Origin: Providencia heimbachae ATCC 35613
Lineage (GTDB): Bacteria; Pseudomonadota; Gammaproteobacteria; Enterobacterales; Enterobacteriaceae
Length of the DNA: 64,000 nt
Direction: 5' to 3'
Assembly: GCF_001655055.1 (NCBI RefSeq)
Contig: NZ_LXEW01000035.1
Location: 1 to 64,000 of the forward strand
Position numbers and translations under genes: made by a program. Under the pieces are notes generated by a model. That model did not search any database. It was not told where the DNA came from and worked only from the letters and a program-made list of their open reading frames with translations. Shown here in pieces: positions 8,877-18,424 of the stretch (position 1 is its first letter; every line of letters starts with the position of its first letter).

Positions 8877-9638
8877 TCACCATTGACAATTTGGATAAGC
8901 GCGTTGCACAAATTGCAACTGTGTTAAAAGTAATCCTAAATGTTCCGTATGCCTGCCTTGCTTTCCACCTAAACGATAAGCCTCTTTTTCAGGCAAAATA
9001 AGCGTGGCTTCTGCTAATGTTTCACTCACTGTACTCAACCATGTTTGTTTTAATGTTCGAGGGTCGACAGCCATTTTTGCTTCACAGAGTGCCATTTCAA
9101 TTTCATCCGCGTGGAATAACTCCCCCGTGAATCGCCATAAATCATCAATAGATTGTTGGATTTTTTGATGACTTTCTTCGTTGCCATCCCCCAATCTGAT
9201 CATCCAATTCCGGCTAAAACGCAGGTGATATAAGGTTTCTTTTAAGGATTTTTCTGCAATAGCAGAAAGTTGTTCATCGCGGCTATGGATAAGGGCTTCG
9301 TATAGTGGGACATGATAGGCATCCATAAAAAATTGACGCACTAAGGTGTCATTGAAACCCCCGTTTGGTTGCTCGACTAATAATAAATTACTAAATGCTC
9401 TTTCATCGCGCTGAAAGGCGAGTTGGTCTTCATCACATTCCGGTTCCGCTAATTGAGCGGCATAGTTCAGAAAGTTTCGTGCTTGCCCCAGCAAATCTAA
9501 ACCAATATTTGAAAGAGCAAGATCAATTTCGATTTCAGGGGCGTGCCCGCACCATTCACATAAGCGCTGGGCTAAAATCAGTGGGCTATCGCCGAGTCTG
9601 AGGGCGTAATGGTGAAGTTGTTGCTGTTGGTCCATCAC
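8877..9638 (-). CDS. paaC: Phenylacetyl-CoA epoxidase structural subunit PaaC
   Basis: Non-catalytic ferritin-like partner of PaaA in the multicomponent epoxidase that forms ring-1,2-epoxyphenylacetyl-CoA. The 253-residue helical protein has the conserved EWCGHAPE and NIGLDLLGQARNF segments in the first 60 residues and the GGKQGRHTEHLG segment near the C terminus. Two consecutive ATG codons compete for the start, a one-residue uncertainty. It sits seven bases after paaB and four before paaD. Confidence 0.95.
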   Translation of the reverse strand: MMDQQQQLHHYALRLGDSPLILAQRLCEWCGHAPEIEIDLALSNIGLDLLGQARNFLNYAAQLAEPECDEDQLAFQRDERAFSNLLLVEQPNGGFNDTLVRQFFMDAYHVPLYEALIHSRDEQLSAIAEKSLKETLYHLRFSRNWMIRLGDGNEESHQKIQQSIDDLWRFTGELFHADEIEMALCEAKMAVDPRTLKQTWLSTVSETLAEATLILPEKEAYRLGGKQGRHTEHLGLLLTQLQFVQRAYPNCQW

Positions 9639-9645
9639 AAGCTCC

Positions 9646-9933
9646 TTACATATTTTTTATGCCATCAGGAATGGTATAAAATGTGGGGTGGCGATAAATT
9701 TTTGTATCCGCAGGATCAAAGAAAGTGCTTTTATCTTCGGGTTGTGAAGCAATTAAACTTGCCGCTTTTACCACCCAAACAGAGCAACCTTCGCTTCGAC
9801 GAGTGTAAACATCCCGTGCATTTTCGAGCGCCATTTGGTCATCTGCGGCATGCAGACTGCCTACATGGCGGTGGGCAAGGCCCTGCTTGCTGCGAACAAA
9901 AACTTCATACAGTGGCCAATCTTGATTGCTCAT
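9646..9933 (-). CDS. paaB: Phenylacetyl-CoA epoxidase subunit PaaB
   Basis: Small bridging subunit of the PaaABCE epoxidase complex. The 95-residue product begins MSNQDWPLYEVF and ends IPDGIKNM, with the same length and ends as E. coli PaaB. An in-frame ATG six codons upstream adds an unconserved lysine-rich stretch, so the start at 9933 is preferred. It lies 30 bases downstream of paaA in the same operon. A 148-codon open frame on the opposite strand here is a shadow. Confidence 0.95.
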   Translation of the reverse strand: MSNQDWPLYEVFVRSKQGLAHRHVGSLHAADDQMALENARDVYTRRSEGCSVWVVKAASLIASQPEDKSTFFDPADTKIYRHPTFYTIPDGIKNM

Positions 9934-9963
9934 TTTTTTTCCTTTTTTCATTGTCTTGCAACG

Positions 9964-10902
9964 TTAGGCGGCGGATTTCATTGCTTTTTGTTTATGGCTA
10001 TGTGCCATTGCGCCTTCGCGAACCCAAGCTCCGTCTTCCCAACCTTTACGTTTAGCCGCTAAACGTTCCGTGTTGCAAATGCCATTACCTTTGATGACTT
10101 GGTAGAATTCTGCCCAATCAATTTCACCAAAACGATAGTGACCAATGGTTTCATCCCAGATTAAATCAGCGTCAGGGATCGACATGCCCAACGCTTCAAC
10201 TTGGGGAACGGTGTTATCCACAAATTTTTGACGAAGTTCGTCATTACTGAATCTTTTTATTTTCCACGCCATGCTCTGTGCACTGTGGGGCGAATCGGCA
10301 TCATTGGGTCCAAACATCATTAATACTGGCCACCAAAAACGATTAATTGCGTCTTGTAACATGGCTTTTTGTTCATTTGTTCCTGCGGCTAAAGCCATAA
10401 CAGCCTCATAGCCTTGGCGCTGGTGGAAACTTTCTTCTTTGCAGATTTTCACCATAGCTCGTGCATAAGGGCCGTAAGAAGCTCGGCACAGCGCAACTTG
10501 GTTAACAATTGCTGCGCCATCCACTAGCCAACCAATGACCCCAATATCAGCCCAACTTAAAGAGGGATAATTGAAAATAGAGGAGTACTTCATTTTCTCG
10601 TCTAACAATTTTTGATAGATATCTTGGCGTGTACAACCCAGCGTTTCGGCAGCGCTGTAGAGGTACAAACCGTGACCAGCCTCATCTTGAATTTTCGCCA
10701 GTAAAATTGCTTTTCGCCTTAGTGTTGGGGCACGCGTCAGCCAATTTGCTTCTGGTAGCATACCGATAATTTCAGAATGGGCGTGTTGCCCAATTTGCCG
10801 GATTAGATTTTTCCGGTATGCATCGGGCATCCAGTCTTTTGGTTCGATAAAAATATCTGCTTCGATTTTGGCCTCGAAGTTTGCCTGATTATGCTCATTC
10901 AT
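9964..10902 (-). CDS. paaA: Phenylacetyl-CoA epoxidase catalytic subunit PaaA
   Basis: Catalytic diiron subunit that epoxidises the aromatic ring of phenylacetyl-CoA with O2. From the chosen ATG at 10902 the protein has 312 residues. It shows both carboxylate-bridged diiron motifs, DEAGH at 73-77 and EESFH at 156-160, in a ferritin-like helical bundle. The longer frame start at 10956 would put the operator region inside the gene, so it is rejected. This is the first gene of the minus-strand operon, and a PaaX-type operator begins 16 bases upstream of the start codon. Confidence 0.96.
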   Translation of the reverse strand: MNEHNQANFEAKIEADIFIEPKDWMPDAYRKNLIRQIGQHAHSEIIGMLPEANWLTRAPTLRRKAILLAKIQDEAGHGLYLYSAAETLGCTRQDIYQKLLDEKMKYSSIFNYPSLSWADIGVIGWLVDGAAIVNQVALCRASYGPYARAMVKICKEESFHQRQGYEAVMALAAGTNEQKAMLQDAINRFWWPVLMMFGPNDADSPHSAQSMAWKIKRFSNDELRQKFVDNTVPQVEALGMSIPDADLIWDETIGHYRFGEIDWAEFYQVIKGNGICNTERLAAKRKGWEDGAWVREGAMAHSHKQKAMKSAA

Positions 10903-10917
10903 TACGTCACCTAAAAA

Positions 10918-10955
10918 TGATTCAAAAAAAACACAATAAATTAAAATACGAATCA
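10918..10955. promoter_or_regulatory. Probable PaaX operator
   Basis: The hexamer TGATTC at 10918-10923 is followed 26 bases later by its exact reverse complement GAATCA at 10950-10955. The E. coli PaaX operator, as I remember it, is TGATTC and GAATCA separated by about 27 bases, so arms and spacing agree to within one base. It sits 16-53 bases upstream of the paaA start codon, suited to blocking the paaA promoter. No second copy was found near paaZ. Confidence 0.75.
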
Positions 10956-11018
10956 CGATTATTTAACATCAATGCTAGGAATAGTTAACAAAAAGATCAA
11001 TGGTACTTAAGTCTATTT

Positions 11019-11034
11019 TGAGACTGACTTCACG
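11019..11034. promoter_or_regulatory. CRP-like site in the paaA-paaZ gap
   Basis: TGAGA at 11019-11023, six bases, then TCACG at 11030-11034 resembles the CRP dyad TGTGA-N6-TCACA with one mismatch per arm. CRP activates the E. coli paaA promoter from a similar relative position upstream of the PaaX operator, which supports the call, but two mismatches leave it uncertain. Confidence 0.4.
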
Positions 11035-11223
11035 GTAATTTTATATATATCTTTATTTAACAGTGAGTTGAATTATCTATTTGTTGTGTGTTCTTATTGG
11101 GCATCAAGGGCTTACTGCCTATTTGTTTTAAATTTGTTAAATTTAAATTAGCCACTATAGTTGTTTTTATGATACATATTTCAATGTTAATTTTATTTAT
11201 TTTTTTTGTTTCTGGAGAGAAGA

Positions 11224-13284
11224 ATGAAGCATTTAGCAAGTTACATTATGGGAAGTTGGGTTAATGGTGCTGGCGAAGGGCGAAAAATTTATCATGCGCT
11301 CACGAATGAAATTCTGTATGACGTCACTACGGAAGGGCTACCTTTAGCAGAAAGTTTACAATACGGTAGAACGACGGGAGGAGACCCTTTATCAGCACTG
11401 ACATTTCAGCAGCGTGGGCAAATGCTAAAAGCCGTAGCGAAATATTTGCTTGCTCATAAGGCTGAACTTTATGCTATTTCTGCTCAAACAGGGGCAACTA
11501 AAGCGGATAGTTGGGTCGATATTGAAGGCGGAATCGCGACCCTGTTTTCCTATTCAGGGTTGGCAAACCGAGAGTTGCCCGATGACACCATTTGGCCTGA
11601 AGATGAAATGATCCCATTATCAAAACAAGGGCAGTTTATTGGCCGCCATATTTTATCTTCGCGTCGGGGAGTTGCTTTACATATCAACGCCTTTAATTTT
11701 CCATGTTGGGGTATGCTCGAAAAGCTTGCTCCTACTTGGCTAGCGGGGATGCCTGCAATTATTAAACCTGCCACTGCATCGGCACAAGTAACACAAGCAA
11801 TGGTGAAATTAATTGTCGAAAGTGGTTTAGTTCCGGAAGGCGCTATCCAGTTAATTTGTGGTGGTGTAGGGGACATGTTTGAGCATCTTGATTTTGAAGA
11901 TGTCGTGACTTTTACGGGCTCGGCATCAACGGGGCAAAAATTAAAGTCACATCCAAGAATCGTTGAAAAATCGGTGCCTTTTACGATGGAGGCGGATTCG
12001 CTTAACTGTGCGATTTTAGGTGTTGATGTTCAGCCTGAACAGCCTGAATTTTCTCTCTTTATTAAAGAAATTGTACGTGAAATGATGGCGAAAGCAGGGC
12101 AAAAATGTACGGCAATTCGTCGTATTATTGTGCCAAAAAGTCAGTTAAGAAATGTCCAACAAGCGTTACTTAAGCGTTTATCATCCGTCATTGTGGGCGA
12201 CCCTGCGGTTGAAGGTGTACGGATGGGAGCACTAATTAATTTAGAGCAGCGGCAAGATGTTCAAAGTAAAGTCGATTACTTACGAGAGAACGGTTGTGAA
12301 CTCCTTTGCGGTGGCGTGATTAACCAGCAAAATATTATGGGTGGCGACAGTCAAAATGGCGCTTTTTATCCACCAACATTACTTTATTGCGCAGAGCCAT
12401 TTACGCAACATGCAGTACATGAAACGGAAGCCTTTGGCCCAGTAGCAACATTGATGTGTTATGACAATATCGAACAGGCGGTACAACTTGCAGCGTTAGG
12501 TGGGGGAAGTTTAGCTGGTACTTTGGTGACAGCAGATGCTCAGGTTGCACAATCAGTCATTAGAGCCACGGCAAGAGTACATGGTAGAATGCTGATCCTT
12601 AACGAAGATTCTTCAGCAGAATCAACAGGTCATGGTTCTCCGCTACCTTTACTCGTTCATGGTGGGCCAGGAAGGGCAGGCGGAGGTGAAGAGCTGGGTG
12701 GCTTACGTGCAGTGAAGCACTATATGCAACGAACGGCGATCCAAGGCAGCCCATCTATGCTGACTGCCATTACAAAGCAATGGATACGCGGTGCGGATAC
12801 CATTGCGGACGTGGTTCATCCCTTCCGTAAACATTTCGAAGATTTGGTCATTGGCGATACCTTATTAACGGCAAGGCGAACGGTGACTGAGGCTGATATC
12901 GTCAATTTTGCTTGTTTAAGTGGGGACCATTTTTACGTGCATGTCGATAAACTGGGTGCGGCACAATCCCTTTTTGGTGAGCGAATAGCACACGGCTATT
13001 TTGTGGTGTCGGCCGCCGCAGGGCTATTTGTCGATGCAGGAGTTGGCCCCGTTATTGCTAATTATGGAATGGAAAACCTGCGGTTTATCGAACCGGTAAA
13101 AATTGGGGACACCATACAAGTTCGCCTAACATGCAAGAAAAAGATAAAAAAAGCACAGAAAATTGCAGAAGATACCCCTAATGGCGTTGTGGAGTGGGAC
13201 GTTCAGGTTTTCAATCAAGATGATACCGTTGTTGCGTTATACAGTATTTTGACATTAGTGGAACGCCGTGAAGGGGATTTTTAA
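11224..13284 (+). CDS. paaZ: Bifunctional oxepin-CoA hydrolase / semialdehyde dehydrogenase PaaZ
   Basis: Ring-opening enzyme of phenylacetate breakdown. The C-terminal MaoC-like hydratase domain hydrolyses oxepin-CoA, and the N-terminal aldehyde dehydrogenase domain oxidises the resulting semialdehyde with NADP. From the ATG at 11224 (686 residues) the dehydrogenase has its glutamate in FTMEADS (E256) and nucleophile in GQKCTA (C295), the same numbers as in E. coli. The hydratase motif [12 protein letters not shown] lies near 560. GGAGAG precedes the chosen ATG, whereas the frame start six codons upstream has no such site. Transcribed divergently from paaA. Confidence 0.96.
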   Translation: MKHLASYIMGSWVNGAGEGRKIYHALTNEILYDVTTEGLPLAESLQYGRTTGGDPLSALTFQQRGQMLKAVAKYLLAHKAELYAISAQTGATKADSWVDIEGGIATLFSYSGLANRELPDDTIWPEDEMIPLSKQGQFIGRHILSSRRGVALHINAFNFPCWGMLEKLAPTWLAGMPAIIKPATASAQVTQAMVKLIVESGLVPEGAIQLICGGVGDMFEHLDFEDVVTFTGSASTGQKLKSHPRIVEKSVPFTMEADSLNCAILGVDVQPEQPEFSLFIKEIVREMMAKAGQKCTAIRRIIVPKSQLRNVQQALLKRLSSVIVGDPAVEGVRMGALINLEQRQDVQSKVDYLRENGCELLCGGVINQQNIMGGDSQNGAFYPPTLLYCAEPFTQHAVHETEAFGPVATLMCYDNIEQAVQLAALGGGSLAGTLVTADAQVAQSVIRATARVHGRMLILNEDSSAESTGHGSPLPLLVHGGPGRAGGGEELGGLRAVKHYMQRTAIQGSPSMLTAITKQWIRGADTIADVVHPFRKHFEDLVIGDTLLTARRTVTEADIVNFACLSGDHFYVHVDKLGAAQSLFGERIAHGYFVVSAAAGLFVDAGVGPVIANYGMENLRFIEPVKIGDTIQVRLTCKKKIKKAQKIAEDTPNGVVEWDVQVFNQDDTVVALYSILTLVERREGDF

Positions 13285-13395
13285 TCCTAACTCGTTTAGC
13301 GGCTATTTTATTGTCTTGCTGATATAAATAGGTGTCTTTTTAATCATTTTCTGTTTTGATGGATAAATAACGTAATTAGCGCAGAGGAAGCAGTG

Positions 13396-14157
13396 ATGAA
13401 AACACACCACCAAGCGGTTTATCAGCAATTCGATGAGCAAGCCAACTCGTATTTAACTAGCCAAGTGCATGCGCAAGGTGAAGATTTACTTGCCTTGCAG
13501 CATTCATTGCAAGGAAGTCATGACGCAAGCGTACTCGATCTTGGTTGTGGCGCTGGGCATGCTAGTTTTCATGCCGCTCCGTTAGTTAGCTCAGTTATCG
13601 CTTATGATTTATCAGATGCTATGTTAGATGTGGTAGAGAAAACGGCTGCGGATCGCAATCTTAAAAATATCTCTACCTGTAAGGGAACAGCGGAATCATT
13701 GCCGTTTGGTGACAGTGTCTTTGATATCGTCATTAGCCGTTATTCGGCGCATCATTGGCACGATGTTGAACTTGCATTACGAGAGGTTCGCCGCGTATTA
13801 AAGCCTGGTGGTCGAGGCATTTTTATTGATGTAGTATCACCCGGGCATCCCGTATTGGATATCTATCTGCAAACGGTTGAAGTGCTGCGAGATACTTCGC
13901 ATATTCGTGATTATTCTGCCGGGGAATGGTCGGGGATGTTTAATAATGCGGGGTTGTTTGTTAGTGGCATAAAAAGTTTTCGGTTAGCGTTGGAGTTTAG
14001 CAGTTGGGTTGAGCGGATGAGAACACCACAACCTTTGGTTGATGCGATTCGTCAATATCAAGGGACATTAAGCCACGAAGCAAAAAATTATTTTGCGGTA
14101 CAAGATGATGGCTCATTCACTTCAGATGTGATGTTGTTTGAATTCCAGCGCCTTTAA
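13396..14157 (+). CDS. yafE: YafE-like SAM-dependent methyltransferase
   Basis: Class I methyltransferase of the UbiE/YcgJ type; the methyl acceptor is unknown. The 253-residue product has the SAM-binding motif VLDLGCGAG at 46-54, a post-I acidic strand, and DIVISRYSAHHWHD, which closely resembles E. coli YafE as I recall it, as does the C-terminal LEFSSWVERMRTPQ segment. The ATG at 13396 follows a GAGGAAG ribosome-binding site; the frame also opens at an overlapping GTG three bases earlier. It stands alone, 111 bases after paaZ, and I see no reason to link it to phenylacetate metabolism. Confidence 0.85.
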   Translation: MKTHHQAVYQQFDEQANSYLTSQVHAQGEDLLALQHSLQGSHDASVLDLGCGAGHASFHAAPLVSSVIAYDLSDAMLDVVEKTAADRNLKNISTCKGTAESLPFGDSVFDIVISRYSAHHWHDVELALREVRRVLKPGGRGIFIDVVSPGHPVLDIYLQTVEVLRDTSHIRDYSAGEWSGMFNNAGLFVSGIKSFRLALEFSSWVERMRTPQPLVDAIRQYQGTLSHEAKNYFAVQDDGSFTSDVMLFEFQRL

Positions 14158-14183
14158 CGATGTTATTTGGAATAACATTTGTA

Positions 14184-14265
14184 TCTATTCAAAATAATTC
14201 AAGGTGTAGCTAGGCGACTCGTACGAATGAACGTAGTCAACAATGCTACAACTTGAAGTATGAAG
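14184..14265. repeat. Short ERIC-like element
   Basis: The ends TTCAAGGTGTAGC and GCTACAACTTGAA are imperfect inverted copies of ERIC termini seen elsewhere in this window, but the core is shortened to about 80 bases. It lies between the convergent yafE and ydhR genes, where its foldback could act as a two-way transcript end. Borders are approximate. Confidence 0.6.
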
Positions 14266-14272
14266 AGGCTAA

Positions 14273-14584
14273 TTATTTTTGAATAAACTGTGCTTGGTTC
14301 AGTTGGCTCAGTGCGGTGTTTACCGCAAAGATTTTTCCATAAACTTCAGGAATACCAAAGGATTTTAAACGAGCACTATGTTTTTGTAGGTAAGCTTGTG
14401 CATCCGATTCCGATGCAAACAGGTAGATCCCACCTGCTTGTTGTGTCTCTTTATTTTCTGTCCAAACTTTCCACAAAAAACCGGGTTCTTGGTTGATAGA
14501 TTCAGCAAGAGTGTTCATTGCTACTGTCATTTCATCACCCCATGGTCCTTGGTATGGAAAATCGACTTGTAAAAGCACCTGCAT
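14273..14584 (-). CDS. ydhR: YdhR-family monooxygenase-like protein
   Basis: Small dimeric alpha+beta-barrel protein of the ABM/YdhR family, suggested to be a cofactor-free monooxygenase but without a firmly established substrate. The 103-residue product shares with E. coli YdhR the segments LAESINQEPGFLWKVWTE, AGGIYLF and LSQLNQA near the C terminus. It is preceded by an AAGGAGAAAG ribosome-binding site and appears monocistronic, ending against the short ERIC-like element. Confidence 0.88.
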   Translation of the reverse strand: MQVLLQVDFPYQGPWGDEMTVAMNTLAESINQEPGFLWKVWTENKETQQAGGIYLFASESDAQAYLQKHSARLKSFGIPEVYGKIFAVNTALSQLNQAQFIQK

Positions 14585-14672
14585 ACTTTCTCCTTGTTAT
14601 GTGGTTCTATCTTCGCTATTGCTGATATGCAACCTGAAGTATGACAAATATAAAGATTTATAACCTTGATGG

Positions 14673-16118
14673 TTATTCAACTTTAAGACTATTTCGTTTT
14701 CCGGCCTCAAAAGCTTCTAGCGTGTTTAATCTTGCTTGCTTATGGTCAACCATCGGTATTGGGTAATTGAGTTGTATATGATTGGCTGCCGCCCATTCAT
14801 GGGGCGCATGGATATATTTGTCGGGTACATTTTTCAATTCAGGTAACCAGTGCCGAATAAAGGTGCCCTGTGGGTCAAATTTTTGGCCTTGGGTTGTGGG
14901 ATTAAAAATCCGAAACCAAGGAGATGCATCGACCCCTGTTGATGCTGACCATTGCCAGCCACCATTGTTTGCCGCTAGCGTGCCATCGATGAGTTGACTC
15001 ATAAAGTACTGCTCACCTTTTCGCCAATCAATTAATAGATCTTTCACCAAAAAACTAGCAACAATCATGCGTAAACGGTTATGCATCCAGCCTGTTTCAT
15101 TTAATTGGCGCATGGCTGCATCCACAATCGGATAACCTGTTTGCCCATTTTTCCATGCATCAAAATCATCTGGCGAATGATTCCACTGAATATGCTGCGT
15201 CCATTGAATAAAGGGCTGATAGCGGCAAAGGCGCGGAAAAGCGACCAATAAATGGGTATAAAACTCACGCCAAATTAGCTCATTAAGCCAAGTAAATGCA
15301 CCACTGTCAGGATAATCGAGTAGCTGTGGGTTCTCTGCTTGTAAGCGATTAAAACATTGACGAGGTGATAGCACCCCGACGGCTAAATAAGGGGATAATT
15401 GGCTGGTTCCATCAATCGATGGGATATCTCTGTCTCGTTGATAATTTTGTACGCGCTCACGACAAAATTGCCTAAGCTGATGGCGAGCAGCCTGTTCCCC
15501 CGCTTTAAATTGTGGCGAAATATCCGTAGCAACATGTGCAAATAATGGTTGGGTACACTCAATCGCTAATGGTTTACCCCGTTTTTCGGGGGCGGTTAGC
15601 GAACGACAATCAGTCGCGGTCAATTGCGTGATAAATGCGCGACGAAAGGGCGTATAAACTTGGTACATCTCCCCTTTTTGATTATTGACCGTACTTGGAG
15701 GGAGTAGCAGTGCATCATCAAAGGCATGAATATGCAGAGAGTGCGATTGCTTAACTAACCAATCATCCCGTTGTTTTTCATTGAGTTCATATTGACGATT
15801 GAAGAAAAGAGCATCCGCGTGCTGCTCTTTGGCATAATCCAATACCCACTGAGCCGCGCCCGTAAAATCAGGCATTGTTTGGCAAATTAATGGGATACCC
15901 AGTTGGGCAAGGGCTTGTTGTAACTCAACAAGATTTTGGTGCAAGAAAGTAATCTGTCGAGAAGAAACGCCGTGTGCTAACCACTGTTGCGGCGTTGCCG
16001 TAAATATCGCGATCACTTTTGCTTGCGGGTTAACGCAAGCGGAGGAAAGCGCTTTATTATCGGTTATTCTCAAGTCATTGCGAAACCAGATAAGATGACA
16101 AACCTGTTGTTCTGCCAC
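14673..16118 (-). CDS. phrB: Deoxyribodipyrimidine photolyase PhrB
   Basis: Light-driven repair enzyme that splits cyclobutane pyrimidine dimers using FADH- and an antenna chromophore, probably a methenyl folate. The 481-residue protein has the N-terminal Rossmann-like photolyase domain starting HLIWFRNDLRITDN and the C-terminal helical FAD domain with the WQWSASTG and SPWFRIFNP motifs near 375-395. The start is GTG at 16118, supported by a perfect AGGAGG seven bases upstream. proP ends 25 bases upstream of this start on the same strand, so the two may be cotranscribed. A short AATAACC/GGTTAT foldback overlaps its stop codon. Confidence 0.95.
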   Translation of the reverse strand: MAEQQVCHLIWFRNDLRITDNKALSSACVNPQAKVIAIFTATPQQWLAHGVSSRQITFLHQNLVELQQALAQLGIPLICQTMPDFTGAAQWVLDYAKEQHADALFFNRQYELNEKQRDDWLVKQSHSLHIHAFDDALLLPPSTVNNQKGEMYQVYTPFRRAFITQLTATDCRSLTAPEKRGKPLAIECTQPLFAHVATDISPQFKAGEQAARHQLRQFCRERVQNYQRDRDIPSIDGTSQLSPYLAVGVLSPRQCFNRLQAENPQLLDYPDSGAFTWLNELIWREFYTHLLVAFPRLCRYQPFIQWTQHIQWNHSPDDFDAWKNGQTGYPIVDAAMRQLNETGWMHNRLRMIVASFLVKDLLIDWRKGEQYFMSQLIDGTLAANNGGWQWSASTGVDASPWFRIFNPTTQGQKFDPQGTFIRHWLPELKNVPDKYIHAPHEWAAANHIQLNYPIPMVDHKQARLNTLEAFEAGKRNSLKVE

Positions 16119-16143
16119 CGCTTTCCTCCTGAGTTTTTGAAAA

Positions 16144-17646
16144 CTAATCTAATTTAGGGTGCTGATTGATTAATGACTGACGTTTTTTCTCAAGCTCAGC
16201 AATTTGTTGATCAATATCTTCAACTTTTTGCTCAATATTGTCAAAGTGCTCACTTAAAATTTCTTTTGCTTCAGCTTTATCCGATGCGGCAGGTGTTGCA
16301 CCTCGAAGCGGCTTATTCGCCGTTTCAGGCATTCTAATACCGGTATATAAGCCAATTAACGCAATCACAATCAGATAATATGCAGGCATATATAGATCAT
16401 TAGTAGATTCAACTAACCATGCTGCTACTGTCGGCGTTGCACCTGCAATTAATACTGAAATATTAAATGCGATAGCTAATGCACTGTAACGAATATTTGT
16501 TGGGAAAATAGCCGGTAAGATTGAGGCCATTACTCCAGTAAAACAGTTAAGCAATACGGCAAGAATTAATAAACCAACAAAAATCAAACCAACAGAACCG
16601 CTGTTTATTAACATAAACGCTGGGTATGCTAAAAAGATCAGCCCGACACTACCGATAATAACAAAAGGGCGTCGACCAATTTTATCACTCGTCATCCCGA
16701 TTATAGGCTGTACAAATAACATACCAATCATAATGGCAATAATAATTAGTACGCCGTGGTCGGTAGAGTAGTTAAGGTTATGGGACAAGTAGCTTGGCAT
16801 ATAGGTTAGCAACATATAGTAAGTAACGTTTGTTGCGATAACTAAACCCACACAGATAAGTAAGCTTTTCCAATATTTTGAGGCCACTTCACGGAAAGAG
16901 ACTTTCGGCGGATTTTCAATATTGGCTTTGTCTTGTTTAGCCAATGTCTCAATATGTTGTTGGAATGCAGGGGTTTCTTCAAGAGAGTGGCGTAAATAGA
17001 GACCAACAATCCCTAATGGTAACGCTAAGAAGAAAGGTATTCTCCATCCCCATTCATGGAAGCTTTCATCCCCTAAAATACTCGAGATTAGTACAACAAC
17101 ACCGGCACCAAGTACAAAACCTGCAATTGAGCCGAAATCTAACCAGCTTCCCATGAACCCACGCTTACGGTCAGGGGAGTACTCAGCCACAAAAATTGCC
17201 GCACCTGAATATTCGCCGCCAACAGAAAACCCTTGAGCGAGTTTTGCTAGCAATAATAAGATTGGTGCCCAGATCCCGATGGTGTCATATGCGGGAATTA
17301 GCCCGATACAGAAGGTACTGACGGCCATAATAATAATGGTCATCGACAACACTTTTTGTCGGCCATATTTGTCGCCGAGAACACCAAATACAAGCCCACC
17401 AAGTGGTCTGACTAAGAACGGTACCGAGAAGGTGGCAAGTGCAGCTATCATTTGGACGCTCGGTGATGCGCCCGGAAAGAAAACTTGACCCAATACATAG
17501 GCGAGGAAGCCGTATACACCGAAATCAAACCATTCCATCGCATTACCCAGCGAAGCTGCGGTGATTGCTTTTTTTAATTTGCCGTCATCAATGATAGTAA
17601 TATCATTAATATTTAACGGTTTTTCTTTTTTCTTTCTGAATTTCAT
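16144..17646 (-). CDS. proP: Osmosensing proline/glycine betaine symporter ProP
   Basis: Major facilitator superfamily proton symporter that imports proline, glycine betaine and related osmolytes at high osmolality. The 500-residue inner-membrane protein has about twelve membrane spans and the loop motif GDKYGRQKVL between spans 2 and 3. A charged C-terminal tail (about 455-495) has heptad spacing, as in the ProP coiled coil that tunes its osmotic set point. N-terminal ITAASLGNAMEWFDFGVYGF matches ProP. A GAGG site seven bases upstream supports the start. It diverges from poxB across a long gap. Confidence 0.95.
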   Translation of the reverse strand: MKFRKKKEKPLNINDITIIDDGKLKKAITAASLGNAMEWFDFGVYGFLAYVLGQVFFPGASPSVQMIAALATFSVPFLVRPLGGLVFGVLGDKYGRQKVLSMTIIIMAVSTFCIGLIPAYDTIGIWAPILLLLAKLAQGFSVGGEYSGAAIFVAEYSPDRKRGFMGSWLDFGSIAGFVLGAGVVVLISSILGDESFHEWGWRIPFFLALPLGIVGLYLRHSLEETPAFQQHIETLAKQDKANIENPPKVSFREVASKYWKSLLICVGLVIATNVTYYMLLTYMPSYLSHNLNYSTDHGVLIIIAIMIGMLFVQPIIGMTSDKIGRRPFVIIGSVGLIFLAYPAFMLINSGSVGLIFVGLLILAVLLNCFTGVMASILPAIFPTNIRYSALAIAFNISVLIAGATPTVAAWLVESTNDLYMPAYYLIVIALIGLYTGIRMPETANKPLRGATPAASDKAEAKEILSEHFDNIEQKVEDIDQQIAELEKKRQSLINQHPKLD

Positions 17647-18424
17647 GGAACCATCCTCTTATCTGAATTTAAACAACATGATTAACAGCATTCAAAATGT
17701 AGGGTTTCCGCATCCAATTTATTAGGACAAAGAGCAAGGACTGAATATTTAGAATAGTCGTTATCTGTAGAATGCATCAGTTTATTAAGTATTTTGAAGT
17801 TTAATTTTGTTATTTCGCTGCTTATATTGATTTTAATCAGCTATTTTTAGATACATCATTGCAGGTGGGAATATAGCGAAGAGCGATGTTGTGGGCAATT
17901 TAATTGTAAATATAATTGTTGTAAATAAAGCAAAAGACGCTCCTTTGAATAACCAAACATCTCTCTATCATACATTAATGTCGATTAAATGTAAAATATA
18001 GGCGCTTTATGCTGCCGGGTCTTTTGTTTTTGAACTTTAACGCTAACGTAGAGTGTGATGATGGATGGGCTAAGCTTTGGATAATGTAGAATGTTATATA
18101 ACAGAGAATTTACGTATGTGTTAATACGTTATTTTTATGGTAATAAAAATAAGAAAAACAATAATAAATCTATTTTTGATGCTCTTATTTTGTATGATCG
18201 GGTTGATGGTAAACTCTTTACTTATTCTGTTGTTAAGCTCTTCTTTCGATATTAGCGGATGATTGTATTGTTCTGTTTTATATTTAATTACATCCGTATG
18301 AATAGCAAATCTGTTTGGTTACAATCGATTAAATTTGATGAAGAGTTTGAGAATGACCGAGTATTGCAAAATACAATGTAGTTTTTGCAAATAATCTATT
18401 ATCTGACTTAAAAAGAGTGCCATT
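17647..18424. other. 778-base proP-poxB intergenic region
   Basis: This divergent gap has no open frame of convincing length or codon use on either strand, no tRNA-like fold and no recognised repeat. It is AT-rich, with scattered stop codons in all frames. It must carry the proP promoter or promoters on the left and the poxB promoter on the right; only a tentative poxB -10 element and hairpin could be named. A small RNA cannot be excluded by eye. Confidence 0.6.
18364..18402 (+). promoter_or_regulatory. Possible poxB promoter element and hairpin
   Basis: CTATTAT at 18396-18402, about 20 bases before the poxB start codon, fits a stationary-phase sigma factor -10 element, and E. coli poxB is RpoS-dependent. 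Just upstream, TTGCAAAA (18364-18371) and TTTTGCAA (18383-18390) form an 8-bp inverted repeat with an 11-base loop that could be an operator half-site pair. No -35 element was convincing. Confidence 0.3.

Larger units (their letters stand above)
10903..11223. promoter_or_regulatory. Divergent paaA-paaZ control region
   Basis: This 321-base AT-rich interval separates the two divergent paa transcription units and holds no credible gene; a 60-codon minus-strand frame overlapping the paaZ start is unsupported. It contains a PaaX-type dyad close to paaA and a CRP-like dyad further up. In E. coli the equivalent region carries the Pa and Pz promoters with PaaX, CRP and IHF control. I could not assign -35/-10 elements confidently. 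Confidence 0.7.

Noticed and set aside
9609-10055. 148-codon plus-strand open frame
   Set aside because: Lies antisense to paaB and the end of paaA, both fully conserved; a shadow frame with no domain character.
11057-11239. 60-codon minus-strand frame in the paaA-paaZ gap
   Set aside because: Overlaps the paaZ start and the control region; composition reflects AT richness only.
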